NCBI RefSeq assembly: GCF_040869045.1
Contig: NC_090319.1
Coordinates: 378,525,601-378,589,600 of the forward strand
DNA from: Eurosta solidaginis
Lineage: Eukaryota; Arthropoda; Insecta; Diptera; Tephritidae
Reading direction: 5' to 3'
DNA: 64,000 bases
In this document: in pieces, positions 21,971 through 32,820 of the stretch
How positions within the stretch are numbered: position 1 is the stretch's first letter
How the letters are laid out: each line of letters starts with the position of its first letter
Translations under genes and position numbers: made by a program
The notes under the pieces: model-generated
Seen by the model: the letters and a program-made list of their open reading frames with translations, nothing else
Databases searched by the model: none
Told to the model about the DNA's origin: nothing

Positions 21971-24170
21971 TAGTAGTGATTTATTTATTTTCTTTCAACT
22001 AGTATTTACAAAAGTAAAGCAAAATGAATTAAAACTATAAATATATCAAAATAAATAAAGATTCCAGACAATAACAATAAATGTTGTGTGTCTTAATATC
22101 ACTTATAACTAAACAACTCATTTAGGAAAATTCGTTGACAATAAGTTCTCTATACTTAAGGCAATTTCTTATATAAACAAAGAGTGAGTTATAGTTATAA
22201 GCCTTAAGGATATTTACCACCTTCTGCAGATCTAAAACTTTCTCACCAAAACAATTAAACCGTATGTCTTTATATATAGGGCATATCCCAATGAAGTGAT
22301 GGGCGTCTTCAGGTACACATAAATTGCACATAGAACAGTTTTTGGAAAAAACATTTTTAAAACATCGAGCATTAAGATTTAGCAAGCCATCCCTTGCTCG
22401 GAAAATCAGACTTATGGCGTACGCAGAATACTCATCGTTAAAATAGGTAGAGTATATAGGGAGCAAGTCGGAGTAAAGATCATGTGATGATTGAAAAGAA
22501 CTATCGGCATAGTCTGCAAACTCTTTTTGAATTAATTTCTCTAGTAAAATTGGTATGCTCATATTAAGCGATGCAGAAGAAAAGTAAGACAGAGGTACCA
22601 TGTCGACACTTTCATAAACATTTCTCCACTTTTTGACCCAGTACGACCCCTGTCTCACTGTCTCCTCCGCTAAAACTCGGGGCAGTCTATTTGCTGCCAA
22701 ACTTAAACGGCGCGCAACATAAAGCATGTGAATGCGTAAGGTGTGACTGAATAGCAGCGATAAACCTGATTCAAGGTGTAACATATAGTTTGGTGTATTA
22801 GCTGGTAAAAAAATTAACTTTTTTAAAAAGAAGCGAAGAAGTTTCTCTACACATTCAAACTTTTCAACACCCCAGACTTGCGCAACATAAAACATAATGG
22901 ACCTACATGCTGCTTCGAAAATTTTTATTTTATTTGAGATACAAATGCGAGGGTTATTTATGTATTTTGACCAGGTAGCATTTATCGCTGTTTTAACCTC
23001 AGCTAGTTTTGCCTCGAGGTGCTTTGTAAAAGATAGTTTGTAATTCAAGAGAACTCCAAGATACTTGTACTCATTTACAATCTCAATAACATCGCTACCA
23101 TAAGACCAACGAAAAGAAGGATACCTGCTACATTCCCTGAATACTAATATTGTAGATTTGGCCAGGTTAACTCTCAAACCCCACTGCATACTATACACGT
23201 AAGGCTCATTTATCATTTTCTGTAAGACAGTGGCAGGGTCTGCTAAAAGAACGATATCGTCGGCGTACATAAGTACTTTTACTGTTGTGTCAGCAACATT
23301 TACACCGCCGAAGAGACTGCCACATAAATCGTTGATGTATATGAGAACAGAGTTTGACTCAGCAAGCTACCTTGCCGTACACCGTGATTAATAGTAAAAG
23401 GATCTGAAAGCACTCCATCCATCCATACCTGACTGGCTGTTTCTTCATATATGGAGAGCAAAACCTCTATAATGTGGCTGGAGAGGCCGAGCTGGGCTAA
23501 CTTATAGAAAAGCATGTTCCCTGGAACTGTGTCAAAAGCACATGAAAATCAACCAAAAAGGCGAAACTTTTCTTCTTCGCACCAAAGTTTAACTGAACTA
23601 TACTAGTTAAATTAAACAAATTGTCCATTGTAGAATAGCCTTTACGAAAACCCGCCTGGAATTCAGTTATTATATTGTTACAATCAATCCAAGCATTGAT
23701 GCGGCTCAAAAGCAAACCAGCGAAAATTTTTTATATTGAATCAAGCAGTGATAGATGGAAGATCGGGATCACCCTTTTGGAAAAGGGCAACTATGATAGA
23801 GTTACGAAACGACCGAGGAATTTGTTTCTTTAAAAATATTATGTTGAACAAAGCAAGAAGCTCAGTTAAGAGGCACTCTGGTGCGTACTTGTAAAACTCA
23901 TAACAGATACGATCTTGACCGGGAGCCTTGTTGTCTTTTAAACCTTTGAGAACCAGCTGCAGCTCACGGGGCTCAAAAGGAGCATCGAGAAAAGGGTCGA
24001 TCATTAAAGGCAACGCATGCAAGGAACTTCATTTGTATCCGACAACAGAATCTTAAAATAGTTGTAAAAATCACTCAACGCTAAATTGCCAGTTACACTG
24101 GGATGACGATTTTTTAACGAGTTAGCAACCTTCCACCAGTCTCCCGAGCTTCTGACAGTATTTAATAAGT
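21971..24170 (-). pseudogene. 5'-truncated non-LTR retrotransposon, RT and C-terminal zinc domain
   Basis: Minus strand. From 5' to 3': DWWKVANSLKNR (about 24130), KGLKDNKAPGQDRICYEF (RT domain start, 23960), FQAGFRKGYSTMDNL (23650), NHGVRQGSLLSQTLF (23370), MYADDIVLLAD (catalytic YADD, 23265), VNEYKYLGVLL (23070), and a C-terminal cysteine-histidine cluster CSMCNLC...HHFIGIC (about 22330). Frameshifts at about 24020, 23730, 23510 and 23330 break it into four frames; the last frame (23270-22122) is open for 382 codons. It encodes no endonuclease here because of 5' truncation. A 17-bp TSD flanks it, as expected for target-primed reverse transcription. The short 3' tail ends in 'aataaataaatcactactacta' read on the minus strand. 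The clade is not certain; the NHGVRQG and YADD context suggests the I/CR1/Jockey group. Confidence 0.85.
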
Positions 24171-24205
24171 CAATTTCAGAAATATAGATAAATCTTAACG
24201 CTTAA

Positions 24206-24728
24206 AGCCCCAACACATAAGCAGTTTTTCATATAAATGAGTTTAACACAAGCTTATGCATTATGAGTAGATTGCACGTATTTTTATGGAGAACGGTAGA
24301 ATGAGCGACACTGGCGCCATCTGATATTGAAAAGTAGCCAACTCCCAAACTCTGTTACAAGCAAAGCATAAGAAGAAGAATTTGACATTTGTTTTGGCTA
24401 AGGGTGTTGGCACACTTTGCAAGTGAAATTATTTTCCCACTGGTTGGTAAGTTTTCTAAAATTTTTCGCACCTAAAAATTGCAACTTAACAAATGAATAC
24501 GACACAAAATATGTTAGCAATTATCTTTGTTGTATAGGGAGAATGTTTATAACAGTGCTTCGCGAAATGTTTTATGTGAATGGGCAAGGCGAAATAAACT
24601 TCAATTGCCAAGTCTGAACTTCCTTCATATTTACAAACGCAACATCTTGGTTGATTGTGGCGATGTTATTGGAATGCATAAGCTTGTATTAAACGCATCT
24701 TTATGAAAAATGTCATGTGCCGCGGCCT
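24206..24728. mobile_element. MITE with about 55-bp imperfect TIRs
   Basis: Left arm 24206-24262 and right arm 24672-24728 are inverted ('acaagcttatgcatt' against 'aatgcataagcttgt'). The interior is A/T-rich and non-coding. No clean TSD found, so the superfamily is open. Confidence 0.65.
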
Positions 24729-24730
24729 TC

Positions 24731-24766
24731 AATATACTCTGTGAGCTCTGCTCAGTTGAGTATAAA
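24731..24766 (-). mobile_element. DINE-A 5' end, 36-bp fragment
   Basis: 'aatatactctgtgagctctg...gagtataaaaa' equals the reversed 5' end of the DINE-A copies (compare 51155-51191). Confidence 0.75.
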
Positions 24767-25194
24767 AAACCATATTAAGTTATGAGTCTTTTGGCTGTAA
24801 TGGACACGGTTGAGCAGACATTAATTTTGGTGTAAAATCCTGTCAATGTGTTCGATCCTGGCAACCAATTTTGTTCAGTTACGCCTTACAGTAACCTAGA
24901 TACTTGTAGATCAAGCACAAATGGCTGACGACCTTGTAATTAACTTAAAGTTTATAAAACATTCGCAATAAGCAAATAAGCAACAAAATGATTCATTTGT
25001 TTTTTTAGCGGAACAAGGAACAATCACATTTTGACTCATTATTTTCAGTTCTCGCTTTAACTGCAGCATTTTTTACTATCTAGAATAGAAAAGTAGTAAA
25101 TGCAAATTTAAGTCTATCAAACTTAACATTAAAAAGCTAAATAAAAATATCACAACATATGTAGATACGTATGTGTACATAAAATTGGATCTCT
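24767..25194. other. No gene recognised
   Basis: AT-rich sequence with no domain or repeat match. Confidence 0.4.
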
Positions 25195-25202
25195 ATCATA
25201 AA

Positions 25203-25603
25203 CAGCGGTGGGCACCACTACATTTACACGGTTACCAAATTGAGAATGTGTTAGTAAACACGAACGTTAGCGAGCACGAAAGCAAAATCAAATATTTATA
25301 TACAAGCCAACCTAATAAAACCGCACTGCGTTTTTTTAGCGCACGCAAACAACCGGCGTTTTTTGCCCTAACCCAAATAAGCATGGGTTGCGACAATGTA
25401 CAGCATGTGTGCAAACGTCAAATCTAAATGTCACGCAGAACAAAAATTGGAAATCGAGTTAGGTTTTCACGCAGCAAATTTAATTTGAGTTGCTCTCATA
25501 CAAGTTGTATGTATGTGCATGAGACATTTTTGGCAGAAAATGACTTGCGTGCGTTTATATTAGGTTGGCTTGTTAGCAGGTGCTAAGCTCACGCCCACCC
25601 CGG
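25203..25603. mobile_element. hAT MITE with nested MITE, 401 bp
   Basis: Left end 'cagcggtgggcacc' and right end 'acgcccaccccgg' form an imperfect TIR. The perfect 8-bp TSD 'atcataaa' is at 25195-25202 and 25604-25611. The first 100 bp matches the terminal region of the hAT relic at 11476-11575 in reverse, so this is its MITE derivative. About 130 bp remain once the nested family C MITE is removed. Confidence 0.85.
25303..25572. mobile_element. PIF-like MITE, 270 bp (family C), nested in hAT MITE
   Basis: Same termini and length as 12140-12409. It interrupts the hAT-derived sequence right after 'aaatattta'. 'tta' follows the right end; the left flank is 'ata', so the TSD is imperfect here. 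Confidence 0.8.
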
Positions 25604-25610
25604 ATCATAA

Positions 25611-25674
25611 AATTAAAGTTAAAGCGAAAGTTAAAGTTAAAAATAAGGTTAAAGTTAAAGTGAAAGTTAAAGTG
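25611..25674. repeat. (GTTAAA)n array, part 1
   Basis: Imperfect hexamer repeat 'gttaaa' with gcgaaa and gtgaaa variants, abutting the 3' end of the R1-clade element. Confidence 0.9.
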
Positions 25675-27558
25675 AGGAAATGCGTTATGCACTGACCGGG
25701 ATATTTAAGCCTCACTGCGAGACTCTCCGAGTGTAGGACTCCCTTCTTCCGTGAAGGCCTACCCACTAAAACCTAACCTCCCACGGCCTGCGCAAATCCC
25801 CGTACCTGGGACCGCGTTTAGCATTACTTCGGGTACGGGTGCGCGCTACGTGAGCTCTATGGCTACTCTCACGCTAATGGGCTAGGCATCCGTCTTCTCG
25901 TTTACTGGTAAGTATATGCCTCACATATGTGCTGACCGTATCCCATCTGTCTCTTCGACAGGTCATGTTATTAATGACACTGCTCGGGGATAGGTCGAAA
26001 AGTACCTCTTCTACCCTCCTTCGCTGATGGGAGAAGTGCCTGCATTCGAAGAAGGTGTGGCGTACATCATCTATTTTCCCACAGTACAGGCAGCTCGGTC
26101 TATCAACCTTACCCATTCTGTGTAGGTATTTGCGGAAGTAACCGTGTCCCGTTAGAAACTGGGTCAGGTAAAAGTCTACCTCTCCGTGCGGTCGCTTCAA
26201 CCATGGATTCAGTTCAGGGATTAGTTCCCTAGTCCACTTTCCTACGATGCTGTTGCTCCACTGATCTTGCCAGCGTCGGATCGATTCTTCTCGCGCCTGC
26301 ATGGCAACAGCAGCTCTACTTGCTTGCGATCCGTTGTCATATATTGTTTTTCTTTCCTCAATGAGAAGATATATCGGTATGGTTCCCGCAACGACCAGGA
26401 CAGCTTCAGCTGATACCGTGCGGTAAGCCGAAGATATTCGCAGCGCCCCTCTGCGTTGGACCGAGGTGAGGGCGACTCGGTTCTTCCGGTATTTCATTGC
26501 GTTCGCCCAGATTTCTGCACCATATAAGAGTATAGAATCCGAGGCTGATGCAAGCAACTTCCTTGTGCATGGCTTTGGGCCACCTGTGTTTGCCATTAAT
26601 CTACTCAACTGCGGTATTATGCGCGCAGATCTTTCCCAGGCCCCTCGTATGTGATCCGAGAAGTTGAGTTTGCTGTCTAACCTCACTCCCAGATATTTCG
26701 TTGAAGCGAGTGTTTCTATTGGCTGGTCCCCAACCATCATGTTCCTGGTAGTGGGAATACGTCTCTTTGTGAGGATGACGATCTCCGTTTTGGCTGTTGC
26801 TAACTGGAGACCGTGCTCAACCATCCACCTATTTATATTACGCATGACCTGGTTTAATTTTAGCTGTGCCAGCTCGCAGTTTGGTGCTGTTATCACAGCT
26901 GCCACGTCGTCTGCAAAGGCAACGAGGAAGGTGCTTTCTGGCATGTCTAATCGAAGAAGACTGTCGTAAGTTATATTCCAGAGATCGGGACCTAGTACTG
27001 AACCCTGGGCTGCTCCACCTGTTATTTTTACCTTTTTTTGACCGTGAGTACTTTCATATATTAGATACCTCTCTCTTAGGTAGTCCCTTAAAATTTGTAA
27101 TAAATATTGCGGTACTTTGAAAGTGCTTTCTAGTGCCTCAAGCATGTCCTCCCACCTAGCTGAGTTAAAAGCGTTTTTGACGTCCAGCGTGACCAGCAAC
27201 ACTATAGGTCTTGCTCTGTGGCACGCTGTCTCGGCTTTCTTGACTGCGTCTATATATCTTCTGCTATGGCATCGATTGTGGAGTGCCCCTCCGAAAACCA
27301 TGCTGTCTGGGCGACAGTCCTCCGGCGTCCTGTAACGCTCTGGCGAGGCGTTGCTTTAGGAGGCTCTCCATCAATTTCCCTGCTGTGTCCAACATACATA
27401 GGGGACGGTAGGATGATGGAGAGTTGGGATCTCCTTTCCCTTTTGGAATGAGAACTAGTCGTGCTGTCTTCTATATGGTGGGGAAAGTTCTTTCCTCGAG
27501 ACATTTGTTGTACATGTGCAACATAAGTTCTGGGCAGTTATTTGCAGCTAGTCTAATT
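25675..27558 (-). pseudogene. R1-clade non-LTR retrotransposon, 5'-truncated
   Basis: Minus strand. The upstream frame gives PTI*KTARLVLIPKGKG and SYRPLCMLDTAGKLME (27480-27380), the N-terminal RT blocks. After a frameshift near 27290, a 475-codon frame (27301-25874) gives LVTLDVKNAFNSARW, GAAQGSVLGPDLWN, FADDVAAVITA (catalytic FADD in place of YADD, usual for this clade) and TKYLGVRLDSKLNF. A C-terminal CCHC-like motif CLYCGKIDDVRHTFFEC follows. The 5' end, including the endonuclease, is missing. A GC-rich 3' UTR (25873-25675) follows the stop. Both flanks are (GTTAAA)n. It is defective because of truncation and the frameshift. Confidence 0.88.
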
Positions 27559-27945
27559 AATAGTTAAAGTTAAGGTTTAAGTTAAAGTGAAAGTTAAAGT
27601 TAAGTTAAAGTTAAAGTTAAAGTTAAAGTTAAAGTTAAAGTTAAAGTGAATGTGAAAGTTAAAGCGAAAGTTAAAGTTAAAGTTAAAGTTAAAGTTAAGG
27701 TTAAAGTTAAAGTTAATGTTAAAGTTAAAGCGAAAGTTAAAGTTAAAGTTAAACTCAAAGTCAAAGTTAAAGTTAAGGTTAAAGTTAAAGCTAAAGTTAA
27801 AGTTAAAGTGAATGTTAAAGTTAAAGCGCAAGTTAAAGTTAAAAATAAAGTTAAAGTTAAAGTGAAAGTTAAAGTTAAAGTTAAGGTTAAAGTTAAAGTT
27901 AAAGTGAATGTTAAAGTTAAAGCGAAAGTTAAAGTTAAAGTTATA
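27559..27945. repeat. (GTTAAA)n array, part 2
   Basis: About 60 imperfect hexamers. Because the unit length is a multiple of three, both strands stay open and give meaningless (Lys-Val)n and (Asn-Phe)n frames. Confidence 0.95.
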
Positions 27946-30780
27946 AAACAAGTAAGAAAGGCTAAGTTCGGGTGTAACCGAACATTACATACTCAGTTGA
28001 GAGCTATGGAGACAAAATAAGGAAAATCACCATGTAGGAAAATGAACCTAGGGTAACCCTGGGATGTGGTTGTATGGCATGTGTATCAAATGTAAGGTAT
28101 TAAAGAGTATTTTAAGAGAGAGTAGGCCATAGTTCTATGGATGGACGCCGTTTAGGGATATCGCCATAAAGGTGGACCAGGGCTGACTCTAGAATGTGTT
28201 TGTACGATATGGGTATCAAATGAAAGCTGTTAATGAGTATTTTGAAAAGGAGTGATCCTTAGTTCCCTAGGTGGACGCCGTTTCGAGATATCGCCATAAA
28301 GGTGGACCAGGGGTGTCTCTAGTTGTACGATATGGGAATCAAATGAAAGGTGTTACTGAGCATTTTAAGAGGGAGTGGGCATTACGTCTATAGGTGGACG
28401 CCTTTTCGAAATGTCGCCATTAGGGTGGGCCAGGGGTGACTCTAGAATGTGTTTGTACGATATGGGTATCAAATGAAAGCTGTTAATGGGTATTTTGAAA
28501 AGGAGTGATCCTTAGTTCCCTAGGTGGACGCCGTTTCGAGATATCGCCATAAAGGTGGACCAGGGGTGTCTCTAGTTGTACGATAGTCTAGAATGTTTGT
28601 ACGATATGGGTATCAAACGAAAGGTGTTACTGAGCATTTTAAGAGGGAGTGGGCATTAGGTCTATAGGTGGACGCCTGTTCGAGATATCGCCATTAGGGT
28701 GGGCCAGGGGTGACTGTTGTTGTTGTTATTGTAGCGATTAGTTACTCCCCGAAGGTTTTGGGGAGTGTTATCGATGTGATGGTCCTTTGTCGGATACAGA
28801 TCCGATACGCTCCGGTAACACAGCACCATTAAGGTGCTGGCCCGACCATCTCGGGAACGATTTATATGGCCACATTAAACCTTCAGGCCATCCCTCCCTC
28901 CCCACCCCCAAGTTCCATGAGGAGCCAGGGGTGACTCTAGAATGTTTGTACGATATGGGTATCAAACGAAAGGTGTTACTGAGCATATTAAGAGGGAGTG
29001 GACATTAGGTCTATAGGTGGACGCCTTTTCGAGATATCGCCATTAGGGTGGGCCAGGGGTGACTCTAGAGTGTTTGTACGATATGGGTATCAAACGAAAG
29101 GTGTTACTGAGCATTTTAAGAGGGAGTGGGCATTAGGTCTATAGGTGGACGCCTTTTCGAGATATCGCCATTAGGGTGGGCCAGGGGTGACTCTAGAATG
29201 TTTGTACGATATGGGTATCAAACGAAAGGTGTTACTGAGCATTTTAAGAGGGAGTGGGCATTAGGTCTATAGGTGGACGCCTTTTCGAGATATCGCCATT
29301 AGGGTGGGCCAGGCGTGACTCTAGAATGTGTTTGTACGGTATGGATATCAAATTAAAGGTATTAATGAGGGTTTTAAAAGCGAATGGCCCTTAGATGTAT
29401 ATGTGAAGGCGTTCTCGCGATATCGACCAAAATGTGGACCAGGTGATCCAGAAAATCATCTGTCGGGCACTGCTAATTTATTTATATATGCAATACCACT
29501 AACAGTATTCCTGCCAAGATTCCAGGGCTGTTGATTTCGCCTTGTAGAACTTTTTCATTTTCTTCTACTTAATATGGTAGGTGTCACACCCATTTTACAA
29601 AGTTTTTTCCAAAGTTATATTTTGCGTCAATAAACCAATCCAGTTACCATGTTTCATCCCTTTTTTCGTATTTGGTATAGAATTATGGCATTTTTTTCAT
29701 TTTTCGTAATTTTCGATATCGATAAAGTGGGCGTGGTTATGGTCGGATTTCGGCCATTTTTTATACCAAGATAAAGTGAGTTCAGGTAAGTACGTGGGCT
29801 AAGTTTAGTAAAGATATATCGGTTTTTGCTCAAGTTATTGTGTTAACGGCCGAGCGGAAGGACAGACGTTGGACTGTGTATAAAAACTGGGCGTGGCTTC
29901 CACCGATTTTCCCCATTTTCGCAGAGAACAGTTACCGTCATAGAGTCTATGCCCCTACCAAATTTAGAAGGATTGGTAAATTTTTGTTCGACTTATGGCA
30001 TTAAAAGTATTCTAGACTAACTAAATGAAAATGGGCGGAGCCACGCCCATTTTGAAATTTTCTTTTATTTTTGTATTTTGTTGCATCATATCATTACTGG
30101 AGTTGAATTTTGACTTAATTTACTTATATACAGTAAAGATATTAAATTTTTTGTTAAAATTTGAATTTAAAAAATTTTTTTTTTAAAAAGTGGGCGTGTT
30201 CTTCATCCAATTTTGCAAATTTTTATTTAGCACATATATAGTTATAGTAGTAACGTTCCTGCCAAATTTCATCATGATATCTTCAACGACTGCCAAATTA
30301 GAGCTTGCAAAACTTTTAAATTACCTTCTTGTAAAAGTGGGCGATGCCACGCCCATTGTCCAAATTCTTACTAATTTTCTATTCTGCGTCATAACGTCAA
30401 CCCATCTACCAAGTTTCATCGCTTTAACCGCCTTTGGCAATGAATTATCGCATTTTTTCGGTTTTTCGAAATTTTCGATATCGAAAAAGTGGGCGTGGTT
30501 ATAGTCCGATATCTTTCATTTTAAATAGCGATCCGAGATGAGTGCTCAGGAACCTACATACCAAATTTCATCAAGATACCTCAAAATTTACTCAAGTTAT
30601 CGTGTTAACGGACGGACGGATGGACGGACGGACGGACATGGCTCAATCAAATTTTTTTTCGATCCTGATTATTTTGATATATGGAAGTCTATATCTATCT
30701 CGATTCCTTTATATATGTACAACCAACCGTTATCCTATCAAACTTAATATACTCTGTAAGCTCTGCTCAACTGAGTATAA
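27946..30780 (-). mobile_element. DINE-A element, full length, with SINE insertion
   Basis: Lies in reverse. The 3' end is at left ('aacaagtaagaaagg', then hairpin 'gttcgggtgtaaccgaac' and sub-terminal 'tactcagttgag'). A tandem array of roughly 122-bp units follows (about 28170-29330, words 'gggtatcaaa', 'ttcgagatatcgcc', 'ctctagaatgt'). A long unique region with repeated 'aaagtgggcgtgg' words comes next, then (GTCY)n near 30610, and the 5' end 'gctctgctcaactgagtata' at 30780. The ends 'tactcagttgag' and 'ctcaactgagta' are the sub-terminal inverted repeats. Inserted in the (GTTAAA)n array. Confidence 0.8.
28716..28923 (-). mobile_element. SINE or truncated LINE tail, 208 bp
   Basis: Flanked by a perfect 13-bp TSD 'gccaggggtgact' (28703-28715 and 28924-28936) inside the DINE tandem array. 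On the minus strand it ends in a (CAA)n-like tail 'aacaacaacaac'. It has GC-rich, non-repeat content ('ctccccgaaggttttgggga' hairpin). No pol III box is clear, so it could be a SINE or the end of a LINE. Confidence 0.8.
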
Positions 30781-31036
30781 TAAAGTTAAAGTTGAAGTTA
30801 ATGTTAAAGTTAAAGTTAAAATTAAAGTGAATGTTAAAGTTAAAGAGAAAGTTAAAGTTAAAGTTAAAATGAAAGTTAAAGTTAAAGTGAAAGTTAAAGT
30901 TAAAGTTAAGGTTAAAGTTAAAGTTAAAGTTAAAGTCAAAGTTAAAGTTAAAGTTAAGGGTAAAGTTAGAGTTAAAGTTAAATTTAAAGTTAAAGTTAAA
31001 ACTAAAGTTAAAGTTAAAGTGAAAGTTAAATATTAA
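30781..31036. repeat. (GTTAAA)n array, part 3
   Basis: Same hexamer as parts 1 and 2, resuming directly after the DINE-A 5' end. Confidence 0.93.
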
Positions 31037-31320
31037 CTTCTCATTTATTCAATAAAAGTAAAAAAATTGTTTTCTTATGGGTCACCACGCTTAAAAAGGT
31101 TAACTTGAATTAATATCAAAGAAAACAAAATGTTGCATAAATATTATAATTGCATAAGTTGATAATATGCAATAGCTTTACCGCGGCAGTCCCCGAGTGC
31201 CACACGTCCTTTTTTTATTGTATATATTCCACTTGGGGAATGAAATACCATTGATATAAAGCTCTTTTTTTTGCAAAGATATAGCTTATTTTATTCGTCC
31301 ACGACCCTTTTAAAAATCTT
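31037..31320. other. No gene recognised
   Basis: AT-rich; possibly decayed DINE-A sequence toward its right edge. Confidence 0.4.
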
Positions 31321-31895
31321 TTATATAAAAGTGGGCGTGGTCCTTAACCGATTTCGTAAATTTTTCTTCAAATCATTTCTTATAGTAAAGGCAACCTCTC
31401 TGCCGAATTTTGTTACGATAGGTTTAACGATTTTTGATTTATGATTAATATTATTTGTAAAATTATTATAGGTGGGCGGTGCCACGCCCGTTTTGACCAA
31501 TTTTTCCAAATTTGTATTAAGAGTCTCAATATTAGTCCACATGTCAAAGTTCAAAATTCTAGGTGTATTATTTATTAATTATCAGGTTTTTTGTGTTTTC
31601 CAAAAATTTATATATATAAAAAGTGGGCGTGGTTATCATCCGATTTCGCTCATTTTCAATACCAATTTATTCTGCGCCCAGATAAGCTAGTGTACTAAAT
31701 TGGGTGAAGATATCTCAATATTTACTCAAGCTATCGTGCTAACGGGCGGACGGACGGACGGACAAGACCCAATCAAATTTTTTTTTCGATATTGATGATT
31801 TTGATATATGGAAGTCTATATCTATCTCGACTCCTTTATATCTGTACAACCAACCGTTATCCAATCAAAGTTAATATACTCTGTGTGCAAGCACG
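31321..31895 (-). mobile_element. DINE-A 5' half, diverged
   Basis: Contains 'aaagtgggcgtgg', the (GTCY)n tract ('cggacggacggacggac', about 31745) and 'atggaagtctatatctatctcga'-like block A. It ends 'aatatactctgtgtgcaagcacgc', the variant 5' end also seen at 56642. The 3' half is missing. Confidence 0.7.
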
Positions 31896-32289
31896 CGGGT
31901 CCTCTATGCGGTGCAATGGCTTTTCACCCTAAACACAACTAGCATACAAATGAGACAAGATAGCTAAGAATCTGAAGAGTTCTACTAGCGTATCCTGCGT
32001 AAACTTGATTTTAGCTATTTCTTTGGTTGATATAACGGGTGTATACCATAATTCCGATATACACAATCCCAAAGTAGAGAATACCGCAACATATAATCCG
32101 AATTCCGGCAAAAATCTCAACAAGTAATGAGCACTACTTTAAAAAGGCTGTCTGTACTCAGCGGAAAAATTAGCCAACGATAAGCCAGCTATAAGCTATA
32201 AGCTGGTTTCCAACAAACTAAGATGCCCTATTATCTGTTTGAAAAAAAAAAAAAAAACGTACTACTTTTCTTTGGCAATCACGAAAAAA
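31896..32289. other. No gene recognised
   Basis: Unassigned; a 14-base A run lies at about 32244-32257. Confidence 0.4.
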
Positions 32290-32820
32290 AGTTAGACGTC
32301 AGTATATGCAACTTCTGTCTACTTTTTGATTTCTCCCAAGCGGATTGGGATGTCTACCTTCGAGCGCAGCGCCTTTTTACCCAATTCATCAGCCGTTTCG
32401 TTATTTTGTATACCTTTTTGATCGGGAAGCTACTACAAATGCACGGTTCGGCCCGAGCGAAATCCCTCCAGTGCCTGTTTGCATTCGAGGATACTTCTTG
32501 ATGAAGTGATGTGTGAGATTGTTGTCTTAGTGGCCGTCTGACTACCAATATAAATACTGACCCGACTGCAGCTTAAAAATGCTTCTCATAGAATGTCTGT
32601 TGAATTCTTCACGCCTACAATGCCTCTTGAAATCCACAACAGTGATGTGACAGCCGATAGGATCTACTTATTTCTGGATCTACACAGTAGACAGCAGACC
32701 CGACCCGAATTCGGAACCATCGGCATTCACGCGCAAAATAAGTTCTGCCATTTCCGCATCCTTGAGCGAACCCTAAGCTAAGGTTCGATACCATGTAGTC
32801 TTTTCGACCTATATAAGATG
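32290..32820 (-). pseudogene. Non-LTR RNase H relic
   Basis: Minus strand reads, in one frame around 32450-32340, GIQNNETADELGKKAL, the conserved C-terminal part of RNase H in Jockey-superfamily elements (usually GHxGIxGNExADELAKxG), preceded by CKQALEGF. An earlier segment near 32720 (VNADGSEFGSGL) is at the place of the first TDGS motif, with T changed to A. Several stops and frameshifts. It is not the same copy family as 34889-37385. Confidence 0.6.

Noticed and set aside
27577..28020. Long open frames of alternating Lys-Val (plus) and Asn-Phe (minus)
   Set aside because: They are the translation of the (GTTAAA)n hexamer, which keeps all frames open. The same applies to 30542-31036.
30538..30747. 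Frames containing repeated Thr-Asp-Gly-Arg (also near 39803, 47575 and 50947)
   Set aside because: Translation of the (GTCY)n microsatellite in DINE-A, repeated at every copy, with no protein character outside it.
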